This document shows positions 6,219 through 14,771 of a stretch of DNA of 64,000 nt, piece after piece. A model generated the notes under the pieces. That model was not told where the DNA came from. It saw only the letters and a program-made list of their open reading frames with translations, and did no database searches. Every line of letters begins with the position of its first letter. Within the stretch, counting starts at the first letter, position 1. This stretch comes from Taklimakanibacter deserti (GTDB lineage Bacteria > Pseudomonadota > Alphaproteobacteria > Rhizobiales > Aestuariivirgaceae). Made by a program: the position numbers and the translations under genes. The stretch is from assembly GCA_003574785.1 (NCBI GenBank), contig QORU01000004.1:186001-250000 (forward strand). The letters are read 5' to 3'.

Positions 6219-7201
6219 GCCGCAAGCTCATTCGTTTTCTTGACCAGCACCTCTGCTGCGCGATCAAATGCGCCAAACTGGTCGATCATCATCTGGCGAC
6301 CGATGAGTTCGGCCTTCTTTGCGCCGACAAGGCTCAGGCCACCCATCTGCTGTCTGACCACGATCGTGCTTCGGTTCGAGAAATGCCAGGTAGCCCCGCG
6401 GGGATTACATTCGAGAACGAACAGGTTCCCGGTTCTCTCTTCCCGGATGATGTCCGTACCGAGAAGGGGTATGTCTGGAAATGCCTTGCCCACACGCACG
6501 CCCAACGCCAGCACGTCGGCGTCAGAACAGAGCAAGCGCATGCGGAAGTTACCAGTATTGCTGGTGACGCGGAGGCTCTCAATTTCCTTCTCGGTACTAC
6601 CCGGCGTCGGCTGCGGCACCCTGTCTTTTGCCAACAAGCAGTAGAGAGGAACCCCAAACAGTGTCAGAACCCGATAGACCGCGAGAAAAGGCCCGGTGTC
6701 GATAAATCGCTGCACGATGTAGCCGTAGCGGTCGCGGTGGATGAGATGATCGCGCGGGAAGTCCTTGATCGTCATTGTCTCCAGCTTCCTGCGCCGGAAC
6801 AGCTGGATGCCGCGGCCCCGGTCGGCAAGGTTGGGATCGCTCGGCTTGATCACCACGTACTCGCCGAACATGATGGGATCGAACTTCATGCCCGGAAAGA
6901 AGCGCATGGTCGGTGGTGTCGGCAGCCCTGCATCCACAAAGGCCTTGTGTTGCCCTGACTTGGCTATCGGCCGGTTCGTGAGAATGAGGCCCCGCTTGAT
7001 GTTCGCCTTGAACTTGTCCAGCAAGGCCACGGTCAGCGTCGGACGCTTCCAGGCATCGTCCGGCATGACGCGCGCGGTTTGCCGGTCAATGCAGAAAACG
7101 GAGATTGCAGGATCGATAGCGGAAATCTTCTGCGCGATCTCGTCGAAATCCCGCACATAGTCAGGGCCACGATGAATGATGATCAGGTTGCGTTCCGACA
7201 T
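6215..7201 (-). CDS. ATP-grasp ligase
   Basis: 328 residues. An N-terminal pre-ATP-grasp region (LIIIHRGPDYV, VFCIDRQTARV) is followed by the nucleotide-binding segment EYVVIKPSDPNLADRGRGI near residue 133 and the metal-binding ending LGTDIIREERTGNLFVLECNPRGATW near 265, where E and N of ECNPRG would hold Mg. ATP-grasp enzymes join a carboxylate to an amine, alcohol or thiol through an acyl phosphate. In graspetide RiPPs they close ester or amide rings between Ser/Thr/Lys and Asp/Glu, residue types (Ser, Asp, Glu) present in every SVCADEG copy nearby. It is not close to any RimK or graspetide enzyme I can name. It runs opposite to the adenylating enzyme and probably has its own promoter in 7202-7419. 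Confidence 0.78.
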   Translation of the reverse strand: MSERNLIIIHRGPDYVRDFDEIAQKISAIDPAISVFCIDRQTARVMPDDAWKRPTLTVALLDKFKANIKRGLILTNRPIAKSGQHKAFVDAGLPTPPTMRFFPGMKFDPIMFGEYVVIKPSDPNLADRGRGIQLFRRRKLETMTIKDFPRDHLIHRDRYGYIVQRFIDTGPFLAVYRVLTLFGVPLYCLLAKDRVPQPTPGSTEKEIESLRVTSNTGNFRMRLLCSDADVLALGVRVGKAFPDIPLLGTDIIREERTGNLFVLECNPRGATWHFSNRSTIVVRQQMGGLSLVGAKKAELIGRQMMIDQFGAFDRAAEVLVKKTNELAA

Positions 7202-7419
7202 TGAAAGTCAATCCATTGAGCCGGTCAGCACGGTTCGCATGCTCCAACTACGGCCGAAGCCCTACTGCCAGCAAGTGATCAGTCTCCGTGGCTGTGGATC
7301 GAACGCAACCGACACATTCAAGTGCGGATTCTCACCCGCAACAACACTGGTCAATGGACACTGGACCCGACGCAAGTACCGCCAGGAACTGATAATACAT
7401 GGGATATTGCAACACAAGG

Positions 7420-8694
7420 TCAGAAGCTCAATCCGTCGATCTTGATCGCCCGGAAATCATTGACATTGGTGCGCGTCGGTCCAGTGACGACGAGATCGCC
7501 GAGCTCGGCGAAGAAGCTATAGGCGTCATTGTTAGCGAGAAACGCCGTGGCGTCGAGCCCCTTGGCCCGGGCGCGCGCGAGCGTGTCCGCCGTCACCACG
7601 GCACCGGCATTGTCTTCCGATCCGTCGATCCCGTCCGTATCGCCGGCAATGGCCGAGATGTTCGCTCTGCCGTCGAGCGCTATGGCGAGCGCCAGCGCGA
7701 ATTCGGCATTGCGGCCGCCGCGTCCCTTGCCTTTGAGCGTCACCGTCGTCTCACCGCCCGACAGGATGACGGCCGGCCCCTTTGTGCTGAGCGCCTGGGC
7801 CGCCTGCGCGCGCGCCACCTCGCGGGCCTCGCCTTCGATCCGGTCGCCGAGATCGATCACCTGGTAGCCCGCCTCGCGCGCCAGCTTCGCCGCGGCGGCG
7901 ATGGATTGCTTAGGGGCGGCGATCATCTCCGTCTTGACGCGGGCGAAGCGCGGGTCGCCGGGCTTCGGCGTCTCCGCCGCAGGTGTCTCGAGGAAGGCCC
8001 AGACATGCGCCGGCAGGTCGATCTTGTATTTGCGCAGGATCTTGAGCGCGTCCTGGCGCGTTGTCGGATCGGGCACGGTGGGACCCGAGGCCACGATCGC
8101 CGGGTCATCGCCCGGCACATCCGAGATGATGAGCGAGACGACCTCGGCCGGAAACGCCGCGGCCGCGAGCCTGCCGCCCTTGAGGGCCGAGAGATGCTTG
8201 CGCACGCAGTTCATCTCCGAGATCGGAGCGCCGCAGCTGAGGAGCTGGCGGTTGACACTCTGCTTGTCGGCGAGGGTCAAGCCGGGTGCGGGGGCGGCAA
8301 GCAGCGCCGATCCCCCACCCGAGATGAGACACAGCACCAGATCGTCTTTGCTGAGGTCCTTGACCAGCTCGCCCATGCGCAATGCCGCATCGCGCCCATT
8401 GGCGTCGGGCACCGGATGCGAGGCCTCGACGATCTCGATCTTCTTGCACGGCGCGCCATGGCCATAGCGGGTGATGACGAGGCCGGAAAGCGGAGCTTTC
8501 CAATGCTGCTCGACCGCCAGCGCCATGGCGGCCGAGGCCTTGCCGGCGCCCACCACGATGGTGCGGCCCTTGGGCGGCTTGGGAAGATATGGCGGCACCC
8601 GCAGGTGCGGATCGGCGGCGGCGATGGCGGCGGAAAAGAGGTCTTTGAGCAGCATGGCGTCTCGAACGTCCTGGGGCTTTACGGGATTTGTCAT
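7420..8694 (-). CDS. ttuD: Glycerate 2-kinase (MOFRL family)
   Basis: Phosphorylates D-glycerate to 2-phosphoglycerate, linking tartronate semialdehyde and glyoxylate metabolism to glycolysis. 424 residues. The N-terminal DUF4147 domain has VVGAGKASAAMA near residue 48 and LISGGGSALLAAP near 122. The C-terminal MOFRL domain has LSGGETTVTLKGKGRGGRN near 315 and AGDTDGIDGSEDNAGA near 350, and ends DLVVTGPTRTNVNDFRAI. Metabolically it fits with glcF and aceB on the other side of the accessory block. A fragmentary second copy lies at 4050-4205. The gene is divergent from the ELM1-family gene with only 55 bp between starts. GckA is an alternative name. Confidence 0.92.
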   Translation of the reverse strand: MTNPVKPQDVRDAMLLKDLFSAAIAAADPHLRVPPYLPKPPKGRTIVVGAGKASAAMALAVEQHWKAPLSGLVITRYGHGAPCKKIEIVEASHPVPDANGRDAALRMGELVKDLSKDDLVLCLISGGGSALLAAPAPGLTLADKQSVNRQLLSCGAPISEMNCVRKHLSALKGGRLAAAAFPAEVVSLIISDVPGDDPAIVASGPTVPDPTTRQDALKILRKYKIDLPAHVWAFLETPAAETPKPGDPRFARVKTEMIAAPKQSIAAAAKLAREAGYQVIDLGDRIEGEAREVARAQAAQALSTKGPAVILSGGETTVTLKGKGRGGRNAEFALALAIALDGRANISAIAGDTDGIDGSEDNAGAVVTADTLARARAKGLDATAFLANNDAYSFFAELGDLVVTGPTRTNVNDFRAIKIDGLSF

Positions 8695-8749
8695 CGCCCG
8701 GGTGATCGACTATAGGGCGCCCTTATTGTCAACCACATATGCAAATTGA

Positions 8750-9832
8750 ATGTCCTCACCGCGCATCTGGCTTCTGACGGGAGCGAAGCAAGGCGACAAC
8801 GCGCAGGCCTTGCGCCTAGCGGATGCCTCAGGCCTTCCCTATGAGCGCCGGCGCATCATGCTCAAGCCCGGCTTCGACCTCGCCAAGCCGCGGGTCGAGG
8901 CCTCGCTTCATCATGTCGACCTCGCCGCTTCCGACAAGCTCGAACCGCCCTGGCCCGACCTCGTCCTCACCATTGGCCGGCGCATGGCCATGGTCGCCTT
9001 ATGGATCAAGGAGCAGTCGCAAGGCCGCACCAAGCTCGCACTGATCGGCCCGCCCAAGCGCGAGGCCGACAAGTTCGACCTCATCGTCGTGCCGTTCCAT
9101 TACCGCACCGAAGAGGCCGCCAATATCTGCCGCATCGGCCTGCCGCTTCTCGGCATCGACCCCAAGCGTGTTGCGGCCGAAAGCGAGCGCTGGCGCGAGA
9201 AATTCGCCGGCCTGCCGCGTCCGTTCACCGTCTTCCTATGCGGTGGCAATATCGGCACCCACTGTTTGGACCCCGCCACGGCGCGCTCCATCCTCGCTAC
9301 CATTGAAAGCATGCGCGACGGTGGCAGCCTGCATGTGGTGACCTCGAGGCGTACTCCGCCCGAGACCGTCGATGCGATGGCGAAAGCTTTGCCCCCGGAT
9401 GCCGTCCTCCATCGCTGGGAGACGGCGAGCGGCAATGACAATCCCTATGTCGGTCTCTTGAGCTTCGGCGACCGCTTCGTGGTCACCGGCGACAGCGTCT
9501 CGATGCTGGTCGAAGTGGCCAGGCTCGGCAAGCCGCTGGCCATCGCCCCGTTGCGCCAGGCCAACCGCAGCGTGGTGAACAGCCTGCGCCGCCTGAATCT
9601 GCCCAATGAACCGGCCTACGCGATTGCTGCTGCCGCACAGCGCGCCATGGACCGCTTCCTGCCGCGGATCGGCCTCGAAGCTTCGACGCGCGATTTCGCT
9701 TTGCTGCACGAATTTCTTTACCAGAAAGGCTGGGCGGTACCCCTGGGGGCGCCCTTCGTAACACCAATTGATCCGCCGGGCGACGACACGGCGATCGCGG
9801 CGGCGAGGCTGAGAACTCTGCTAAACCTCTAG
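8750..9832 (+). CDS. ELM1-family (mitochondrial fission ELM1-like) protein
   Basis: 360 residues matching the bacterial family related to plant ELM1 (DUF1022). Typical elements are the N-terminal IWLLTGAKQGDNAQ, VLTIGRRMAMVALWIK, FTVFLCGGNIG, the acidic/aromatic HRWETASGNDNPYVGLL and TGDSVSMLVEVARLGKPL near residue 245. The fold resembles GT-B glycosyltransferases, and family members often lie beside lipopolysaccharide or surface glycan genes, as here, but the biochemical role is not established. No signal peptide or membrane segment. Start ATG 8750 is the first in frame. Confidence 0.85.
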   Translation: MSSPRIWLLTGAKQGDNAQALRLADASGLPYERRRIMLKPGFDLAKPRVEASLHHVDLAASDKLEPPWPDLVLTIGRRMAMVALWIKEQSQGRTKLALIGPPKREADKFDLIVVPFHYRTEEAANICRIGLPLLGIDPKRVAAESERWREKFAGLPRPFTVFLCGGNIGTHCLDPATARSILATIESMRDGGSLHVVTSRRTPPETVDAMAKALPPDAVLHRWETASGNDNPYVGLLSFGDRFVVTGDSVSMLVEVARLGKPLAIAPLRQANRSVVNSLRRLNLPNEPAYAIAAAAQRAMDRFLPRIGLEASTRDFALLHEFLYQKGWAVPLGAPFVTPIDPPGDDTAIAAARLRTLLNL

Positions 9833-10119
9833 CTCAATGAAAAACCCCGTAACGAGGCGTATCGCCGGCTGGAGGTCGCGGGGTTGAACCGCAAGCGCGG
9901 GCGCAAGCCGAGGGACTTCGGGGAGAACCAGCATCGATCCATCCTGAAAGCGCGCCGGCGCAGGCTCGGACCCGGACTGCCGAGCTGGAGCGCCCGTCGG
10001 TCGCCAGCATCGCCGTTCATTGTTCATGGAATGTACGCGTCCCGGTCCCGTTTGCCAGTCCGGATTTGCCGGGCTATAAGCCCGCACCTCTCTCAACATT
10101 GACGGATTCTGATCGACTA

Positions 10120-11058
10120 ATGTCAATCGGCCATAAAGTTCGTGTGGTGCTTCGACGGGCCCTCGTTATGGCGAGCACGCCCGCCCTGCCCCGTGAAAAA
10201 AGCCTCAAGCTCGAGCGCTATCTGCGCGGCCAGGAAGAAAGCCGGATGCTCCGGCAATCCGATGTCGTCATCGTATCCTTCGGCAAGAGCGGCCGCACCT
10301 GGCTTCGCGTCCTGCTGTCACGCTATTTTCAGCTCCATTACAAGGTCAAGTCCAACCGGCTGCTGGCACATGACAATATGCATGTGCTGAACCGGGCAAT
10401 ACCGCGTGTCTTCTTCACACATGACAACTATCTGGAAGACTTCACCGGCACGCACAGGTCCAAAGAACCCTATGCCAACAGCCGGGTCGTCCTTCTCGTC
10501 CGTCATCCGGCCGATACCGCCGTCTCGCAGTTCTTTCAGTGGAAGCATCGCATGCGGGGCCGCAAGAAGTTCATCAACGCCTATCCGGACGCGAATGGCG
10601 AGCTCTCGCCATTCGCGTTCCTGCGCGATGACACGTCCGGCATCCCCAAGGTGGTCCGCTTCATGAACCTGTGGGCGTCGGAGCTCGATAGCGTGAAGGA
10701 CATCATGGTCGTCCGCTATGAAACGCTGCGCCAGGACACGGCCGGAACCTTCGGCCGGATCCTGCGCTTCATCGGCGAGGCCCCGAAACCAGAGGAAATC
10801 GCGCAATCGGTCGAGTTCGCATCGATCGAGAACATGCGGGCACTCGAGGCGGGAACTTTCTACAAACGCACCGGCAACCGCATGAAACCCGGCGATGCCG
10901 CCAACCCCGAAAGCTACAAGGTACGGCGCGCCAAGGTCGGCGGCTACCGTGACTACTTTACCGACGACCAGAATGCCGAGATCGAACGGCTTGTCGCAAC
11001 GACGCTGTCGCCGGCCTTCGGATACAATGGAACCGGGACCGACCCCCGGGTAATATGA
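10120..11058 (+). CDS. Sulfotransferase-domain protein
   Basis: 312 residues from ATG 10120; an earlier in-frame ATG at 10066 gives an extra 18 residues without family character. The PAPS-binding P-loop is SFGKSGRTWLRVLLSRYF near residue 60 (5'-phosphosulfate loop). The 3'-phosphate motif is VVLLVRHPADTAVSQFF near 128, followed by MVVRYETLRQDT near 195 and KVGGYRDYF near the C-terminus. These are the four hallmarks of type 1 sulfotransferases. Cytosolic; it transfers sulfate from PAPS to an acceptor hydroxyl, here probably a sugar of a surface glycan, given the neighbouring glycosyltransferase, carbamoyltransferase and exporter genes. The 287 bases before it (9833-10119) contain nothing I can assign. 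Confidence 0.85.
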   Translation: MSIGHKVRVVLRRALVMASTPALPREKSLKLERYLRGQEESRMLRQSDVVIVSFGKSGRTWLRVLLSRYFQLHYKVKSNRLLAHDNMHVLNRAIPRVFFTHDNYLEDFTGTHRSKEPYANSRVVLLVRHPADTAVSQFFQWKHRMRGRKKFINAYPDANGELSPFAFLRDDTSGIPKVVRFMNLWASELDSVKDIMVVRYETLRQDTAGTFGRILRFIGEAPKPEEIAQSVEFASIENMRALEAGTFYKRTGNRMKPGDAANPESYKVRRAKVGGYRDYFTDDQNAEIERLVATTLSPAFGYNGTGTDPRVI

Positions 11059-11136
11059 TGCAGCAGCCCGCCCTCGAACCGGGCTTGCCCGACAGGGACA
11101 GATTGGGCAATGTCGCCACCAAAGGGGACCACAAGC

Positions 11137-12054
11137 ATGAAGCCTTGCATTTTCATCCACACCAACGAGAAGCAGATCATCGGCGCGCTCGTTTCGAAAT
11201 ATTCCTTCGAGCGCTTCGCCTCGAAGCAGGGCGCCTTCGACGTCAAGCTGATCGACACGCGCGATTTCACCTTCTTCAAGGACTATGAAGGCAAGAAGTA
11301 TCTGCGCGATGGCCTCCATCGCGAATGGCTGAACGAGGACCTGCAGTCCTTCACCGTGCTGCGCTTCGCGCCGCCCGAGCTCATGAACTATGAGGGCCGT
11401 TCCGTCGTCGTCGATCCGGACGTGTTCTGCGTCTCCGACGTCATTCCGCTCCTCGAGCGCGACATGGGCGGCAAGGCGGTCATGGCGCGCAAGCGCAAGG
11501 GCGGCTCCAAGGACAGCGATTTCGCCTCGAGCGTGATGCTGCTCGACAATGCCAAGCTCAAGCACTGGCAGATGGAGAAGAATTTCGCCGAGATGTTCGC
11601 CTTCAAGCGCGACTATGCCGACTGGATCGCGCTCAAGCTCGAGGCCGAAAGCACGATCGGCGTCCTCGAACCGACATGGAACGACTTCGATCGCCTGGCG
11701 CCGGATACCCGGCTCATCCACAATACCCACCGCAAGACGCAGCCCTGGAAGACCGGCCTCCCCGTCGACTATCGTCCGCCCGAGAAGGCCGGCTCCTTAG
11801 CGCCTGAGAACCTCTGGCACCGCCTGCGCCGCTCGCTCTTCGGCGAATATGGCTTCCTCGGCCAGTACAAGAAGCATCCTGATTCCAACCAGGAGCGGCT
11901 GTTCTTCGCGCTTCTCAAGGAATGCGTGGAAAAAGGCATCGTCACGAAGGACATGATCAAGGACCAGATGACGAAGAACCACGTCCGGCACGATGCCCTC
12001 GACGTCGTCGCCCGCACGCCGACGCTGGCCGAGCGCCCTCTCTTCGCCGCTTGA
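11137..12054 (+). CDS. Putative glycosyltransferase, paralogue A
   Basis: 305 residues beginning MKPCIFIHTNEKQIIGALV. The central VVVDPDVFCVSDV (near residue 88) looks like a DxD nucleotide-sugar site of GT-A enzymes such as GT8, followed by SSVMLLDNAKLKHW and ETTWNDFDRL-like segments typical of that fold. The C-terminus carries a conserved NHVRHDALDVVARTPTL. A paralogue about 60 percent identical lies at 21731-22627 with the same motifs. ATG 11137 is preferred over 11110 because the paralogue begins MKPTVFIHTNDKQ at the corresponding place. Exact donor and acceptor are unknown. It is followed after 13 bp by the SxtJ-family gene, suggesting an operon with the carbamoyltransferase. Confidence 0.7.
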   Translation: MKPCIFIHTNEKQIIGALVSKYSFERFASKQGAFDVKLIDTRDFTFFKDYEGKKYLRDGLHREWLNEDLQSFTVLRFAPPELMNYEGRSVVVDPDVFCVSDVIPLLERDMGGKAVMARKRKGGSKDSDFASSVMLLDNAKLKHWQMEKNFAEMFAFKRDYADWIALKLEAESTIGVLEPTWNDFDRLAPDTRLIHNTHRKTQPWKTGLPVDYRPPEKAGSLAPENLWHRLRRSLFGEYGFLGQYKKHPDSNQERLFFALLKECVEKGIVTKDMIKDQMTKNHVRHDALDVVARTPTLAERPLFAA

Positions 12055-12067
12055 GAGCCTGAAGCCG

Positions 12068-12493
12068 ATGTCCGCCTCGCATGAGCGAATTCCAACCGAA
12101 GACGATGCCCGCGCCGGATCGGATCGGTCGTTCGGCATAGTCTTTGCCGTGGTCTTTGCCCTGATCGGTTTGTTTCCGCTTACCCATGGCGGCGACATTC
12201 GCCTGTGGGCGCTGGCGGGCACCTTGGTCTTTGGCGGCCTCGCCTTCTTGTGGCCTTCGCTCCTCGCGCCCCTCAACCGGCTGTGGTTCCGCTTCGGCAT
12301 GCTGCTGCACAAGATCGTCAACCCGCTCGTGCTGGGCTTGATGTTTTTCGTCATCATCACGCCGGTCGCGGCCATCGTCCGCCTGTTCGGCGGCAAGCTC
12401 CTGTCGCTCGGCTTCGACAAGGAAGCCAGGAGCTACTGGCACCGGCGCACGCCGCCCGGGCCCGCACCCGAAACGATCCGCAATCAATTTTGA
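12068..12493 (+). CDS. SxtJ-family membrane protein
   Basis: 141 residues. After a polar N-terminus there are membrane segments at about 21-37 (SFGIVFAVVFALIGLFPL), 44-62 (ALAGTLVFGGLAFLWPSLL) and 76-98 (IVNPLVLGLMFFVIITPVAAIV), then a short cytoplasmic tail ending in a Trp/His/Arg-rich segment. The SFGIVF and FGxxLHKIVNPL features match the SxtJ family, small membrane proteins that regularly sit next to DUF5989 proteins and NodU-type carbamoyltransferases in surface polysaccharide clusters. Function unknown. ATG 12068 is the first plausible start after the glycosyltransferase. Confidence 0.75.
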   Translation: MSASHERIPTEDDARAGSDRSFGIVFAVVFALIGLFPLTHGGDIRLWALAGTLVFGGLAFLWPSLLAPLNRLWFRFGMLLHKIVNPLVLGLMFFVIITPVAAIVRLFGGKLLSLGFDKEARSYWHRRTPPGPAPETIRNQF

Positions 12494-12507
12494 ACAGGAC
12501 GGTCTCA

Positions 12508-12657
12508 ATGTCATTCCTCATGGAACTCTTCGCCTTTGCCAGGGCGCGAAAGAAGTACTGGCTGCTGCCCCTGTTGATGCTGCTGACGCTGTTCGGCGGT
12601 CTCCTGATCCTCGCCAAGGGCAGCGCGGTGGCGCCCTTCATCTATACGATCTTCTGA
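12508..12657 (+). CDS. DUF5989 small membrane protein
   Basis: 49 residues: MSFLMELFAFARARKKYW, then one transmembrane helix (LLPLLMLLTLFGGLLILAKG) and the ending APFIYTIF. This compact form, with an aromatic-basic N-terminus and the terminal FIYTIF, is that of DUF5989 proteins, which occur between SxtJ-like and carbamoyltransferase genes. It lies 14 bp after the SxtJ gene and 12 bp before the carbamoyltransferase, so cotranscription is very likely. Function unknown; perhaps a membrane anchor or partner for the carbamoyltransferase. Confidence 0.75.
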   Translation: MSFLMELFAFARARKKYWLLPLLMLLTLFGGLLILAKGSAVAPFIYTIF

Positions 12658-12669
12658 CGGAGAGCATCC

Positions 12670-14505
12670 TTGCATGTTCTGGGCCTCTCCGCCTTCTACC
12701 ACGACAGCGCTGCGGCGATCGTCGCTGACGGGCGAATCATCGCAGCGGCACAGGAAGAACGCTTCACCCGCAAGAAGCACGATTCAAACTTCCCTTTGCA
12801 GGCCATTTCCTATTGCCTGAAGGCCGCCGGCCGCAGCCTCGATGAGATCGATCATATCGTCTTCTATGACAAACCGTTCCTCAAATTCGAGCGGCTGCTC
12901 GAGACCTATATGGCCTTCGCGCCCAGGGGCTTCGCTTCGTTCCGCATGGCGATGCCGATCTGGCTCAAGGAGAAGCTGTTCCAGAAGAGCCTGCTCGGCA
13001 AGGAGCTGCGCAAGATCGATGAGAAGTGGAAGGCGCCGGAGAAGCTCCTCTTCGCCGAGCACCATCTGAGCCACGCGGCGAGCGCCTTCTATCCCTCCCC
13101 CTTCGAGGAGGCCGTGGTGCTGACGATGGACGGTGTCGGTGAATGGGCGACGACCTCCGTCGCCATCGGCCGCGGCGCTGAGCTCACTGTCGAACGCGAG
13201 ATACACTTCCCTCATTCGCTAGGGCTCCTCTATTCCGCCTTCACCTATTTCACCGGCTTCAAGGTGAATTCGGGCGAGTACAAGCTCATGGGCCTCGCCC
13301 CCTATGGCGAGCCGCGCTATGCGAAAATCATTCGCGACAATCTCATCGACCTGAAACCCGACGGCTCCTTCCGTCTCAATCTCGACTATTTCGACTATTG
13401 CACGGGCCTCACCATGACCAACAGCCGGTTCGACGAGCTCTTCGGTGGTCCGCCGCGCCGGGCCGATCAGCTCTTGACCCAGCGCGAGATGGACATCGCC
13501 GCCTCGATCCAACTCGTGCTCGAAGAGGCCGTGCTCACCCTTACCCGCTCGCTCGCCAAGGAGACCGGCTTGGCCAATCTTTGCCTTGCCGGCGGGGTGG
13601 CGCTCAACTGCGTGGCGAACGGCAAGGTCCTGCGCGACAAAACTTTCGCCAATATCTGGGTCCAGCCGGCAGCCGGAGACGCGGGCGGCGCGGTCGGCGC
13701 CGCGCTCACGGCCTATCACGGCCTGTGCGGTGGCGCGCGCAAGGTGCCGGCATCGGGCGATGCCATGGCGGGCGCCTATCTAGGCCCCAGCTACGACCAG
13801 GCCGACATCGAGGCGAGGCTTAGCCAGGCGGGCGCCAAATTCGAGGTCGTCGACGATGTCACATTGCTTTCACGCTCCGCCGATGCGCTGGCCGATGGTA
13901 AGGCGGTCGGCTGGCATCAGGGGCGCATGGAATTCGGACCGCGGGCACTCGGCAACCGGTCGATCCTGGGCGATCCCCGCTCGCCCAAGATGCAGTCGGT
14001 GCTCAATCTCAAGGTCAAGTTCCGCGAATCCTTCCGACCCTTCGCGCCTTCGGTGCTGCGCGAGCATGTCGCCGAGTGGTTCGAGCTCGACACCGACAGC
14101 CCCTATATGCTGATGGTCGCCGATGTCGTGCAGGACCGCCGCAAGACGATGAGCGAAGAAGAGCAGAAGCTCTTCGGCATAGACAAGCTCAACATACCGC
14201 GCTCCGACATCCCGGCCGTGACCCATGTCGATTATTCGGCGCGCATCCAGACGGTCAGCGCCGACACCAACCCGCGCTACCATGCGCTGATCAGCGCCTT
14301 CAAGGAGCGCACCGGCTGCCCTGTCCTGGTGAATACGAGCTTCAATGTGCGGGGCGAGCCCTTAGTCTGCACGCCCGAGGACGCGTTCCGCTGCTTTATG
14401 GGCACCGACATCGAAGTCCTGGCGGTCGGCAACTGCTATCTGCGCAAGGAAGAGCAGGATCCGAGCCTCAAGCGCTCCTATGAAGATCAGTTCGAGCTGG
14501 ATTGA
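12670..14505 (+). CDS. NodU/CmcH-family carbamoyltransferase
   Basis: 611 residues. It transfers a carbamoyl group from carbamoyl phosphate, through carbamoyl-adenylate, to an acceptor hydroxyl. The N-terminal Kae1-like domain has LGLSAFYHDSAAA at the start, the metal-binding HHLSHAASAFYPSPF near residue 125, MDGVGEW and CLAGGVALNCVANG near 305. The C-terminal YrdC-like part has MEFGPRALGNRSILGDPR near 420 and VNTSFNVRGEPLVCTPEDA near 555. The start appears to be TTG at 12670, since the family begins two residues before LGLSAFYHDS and no ATG is available in frame there; GGAGAG lies just upstream. Target is presumably the glycan made by the surrounding genes. Confidence 0.9.
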   Translation: MHVLGLSAFYHDSAAAIVADGRIIAAAQEERFTRKKHDSNFPLQAISYCLKAAGRSLDEIDHIVFYDKPFLKFERLLETYMAFAPRGFASFRMAMPIWLKEKLFQKSLLGKELRKIDEKWKAPEKLLFAEHHLSHAASAFYPSPFEEAVVLTMDGVGEWATTSVAIGRGAELTVEREIHFPHSLGLLYSAFTYFTGFKVNSGEYKLMGLAPYGEPRYAKIIRDNLIDLKPDGSFRLNLDYFDYCTGLTMTNSRFDELFGGPPRRADQLLTQREMDIAASIQLVLEEAVLTLTRSLAKETGLANLCLAGGVALNCVANGKVLRDKTFANIWVQPAAGDAGGAVGAALTAYHGLCGGARKVPASGDAMAGAYLGPSYDQADIEARLSQAGAKFEVVDDVTLLSRSADALADGKAVGWHQGRMEFGPRALGNRSILGDPRSPKMQSVLNLKVKFRESFRPFAPSVLREHVAEWFELDTDSPYMLMVADVVQDRRKTMSEEEQKLFGIDKLNIPRSDIPAVTHVDYSARIQTVSADTNPRYHALISAFKERTGCPVLVNTSFNVRGEPLVCTPEDAFRCFMGTDIEVLAVGNCYLRKEEQDPSLKRSYEDQFELD

Positions 14506-14771
14506 CGACAATGACAACCGAAGGACATCACCTGCTCGTTGCGGCCAATACGTGGCAGTTCCTCAAGACACTCGGAATCGCCGGCACCACCGCGGCACCC
14601 CGGTGAACTGCCTGCGAGCGTCGCTATCGACAGGCGGATATAGGCAATGGTACACAAGCACCAGTCTACAGCGCTCGCCAACTATAGTTGGGAAACCCCA
14701 CAGCTTGCGGTGTTCACCTCCATAACACACAATCCCCGAGCCGGTCGCCGGCTCCACGAGAACCCCACGCA

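Noticed and set aside
7202..7419. Coding remnant upstream of the ATP-grasp gene (a frame giving ERNRHIQVRILTRNNTGQW)
   Set aside because: The frame looks protein-like but I can match it to no family, it has no start or ribosome-binding site, and it runs into the 3' end of glycerate 2-kinase. Probably chance or an unidentifiable relic.
9833..10119. Hairpin AACCCCG / CGGGGTT at 9843-9885 and a 101-residue minus-strand frame
   Set aside because: The loop is 29 bases and the T-run is on the strand without a gene; the frame has no recognisable features.
14511..14606. 31-codon frame after the carbamoyltransferase (starts MTTEGHHLLVAANTW)
   Set aside because: Too short, no ribosome-binding site and no known relative; 14506-14771 otherwise shows nothing.
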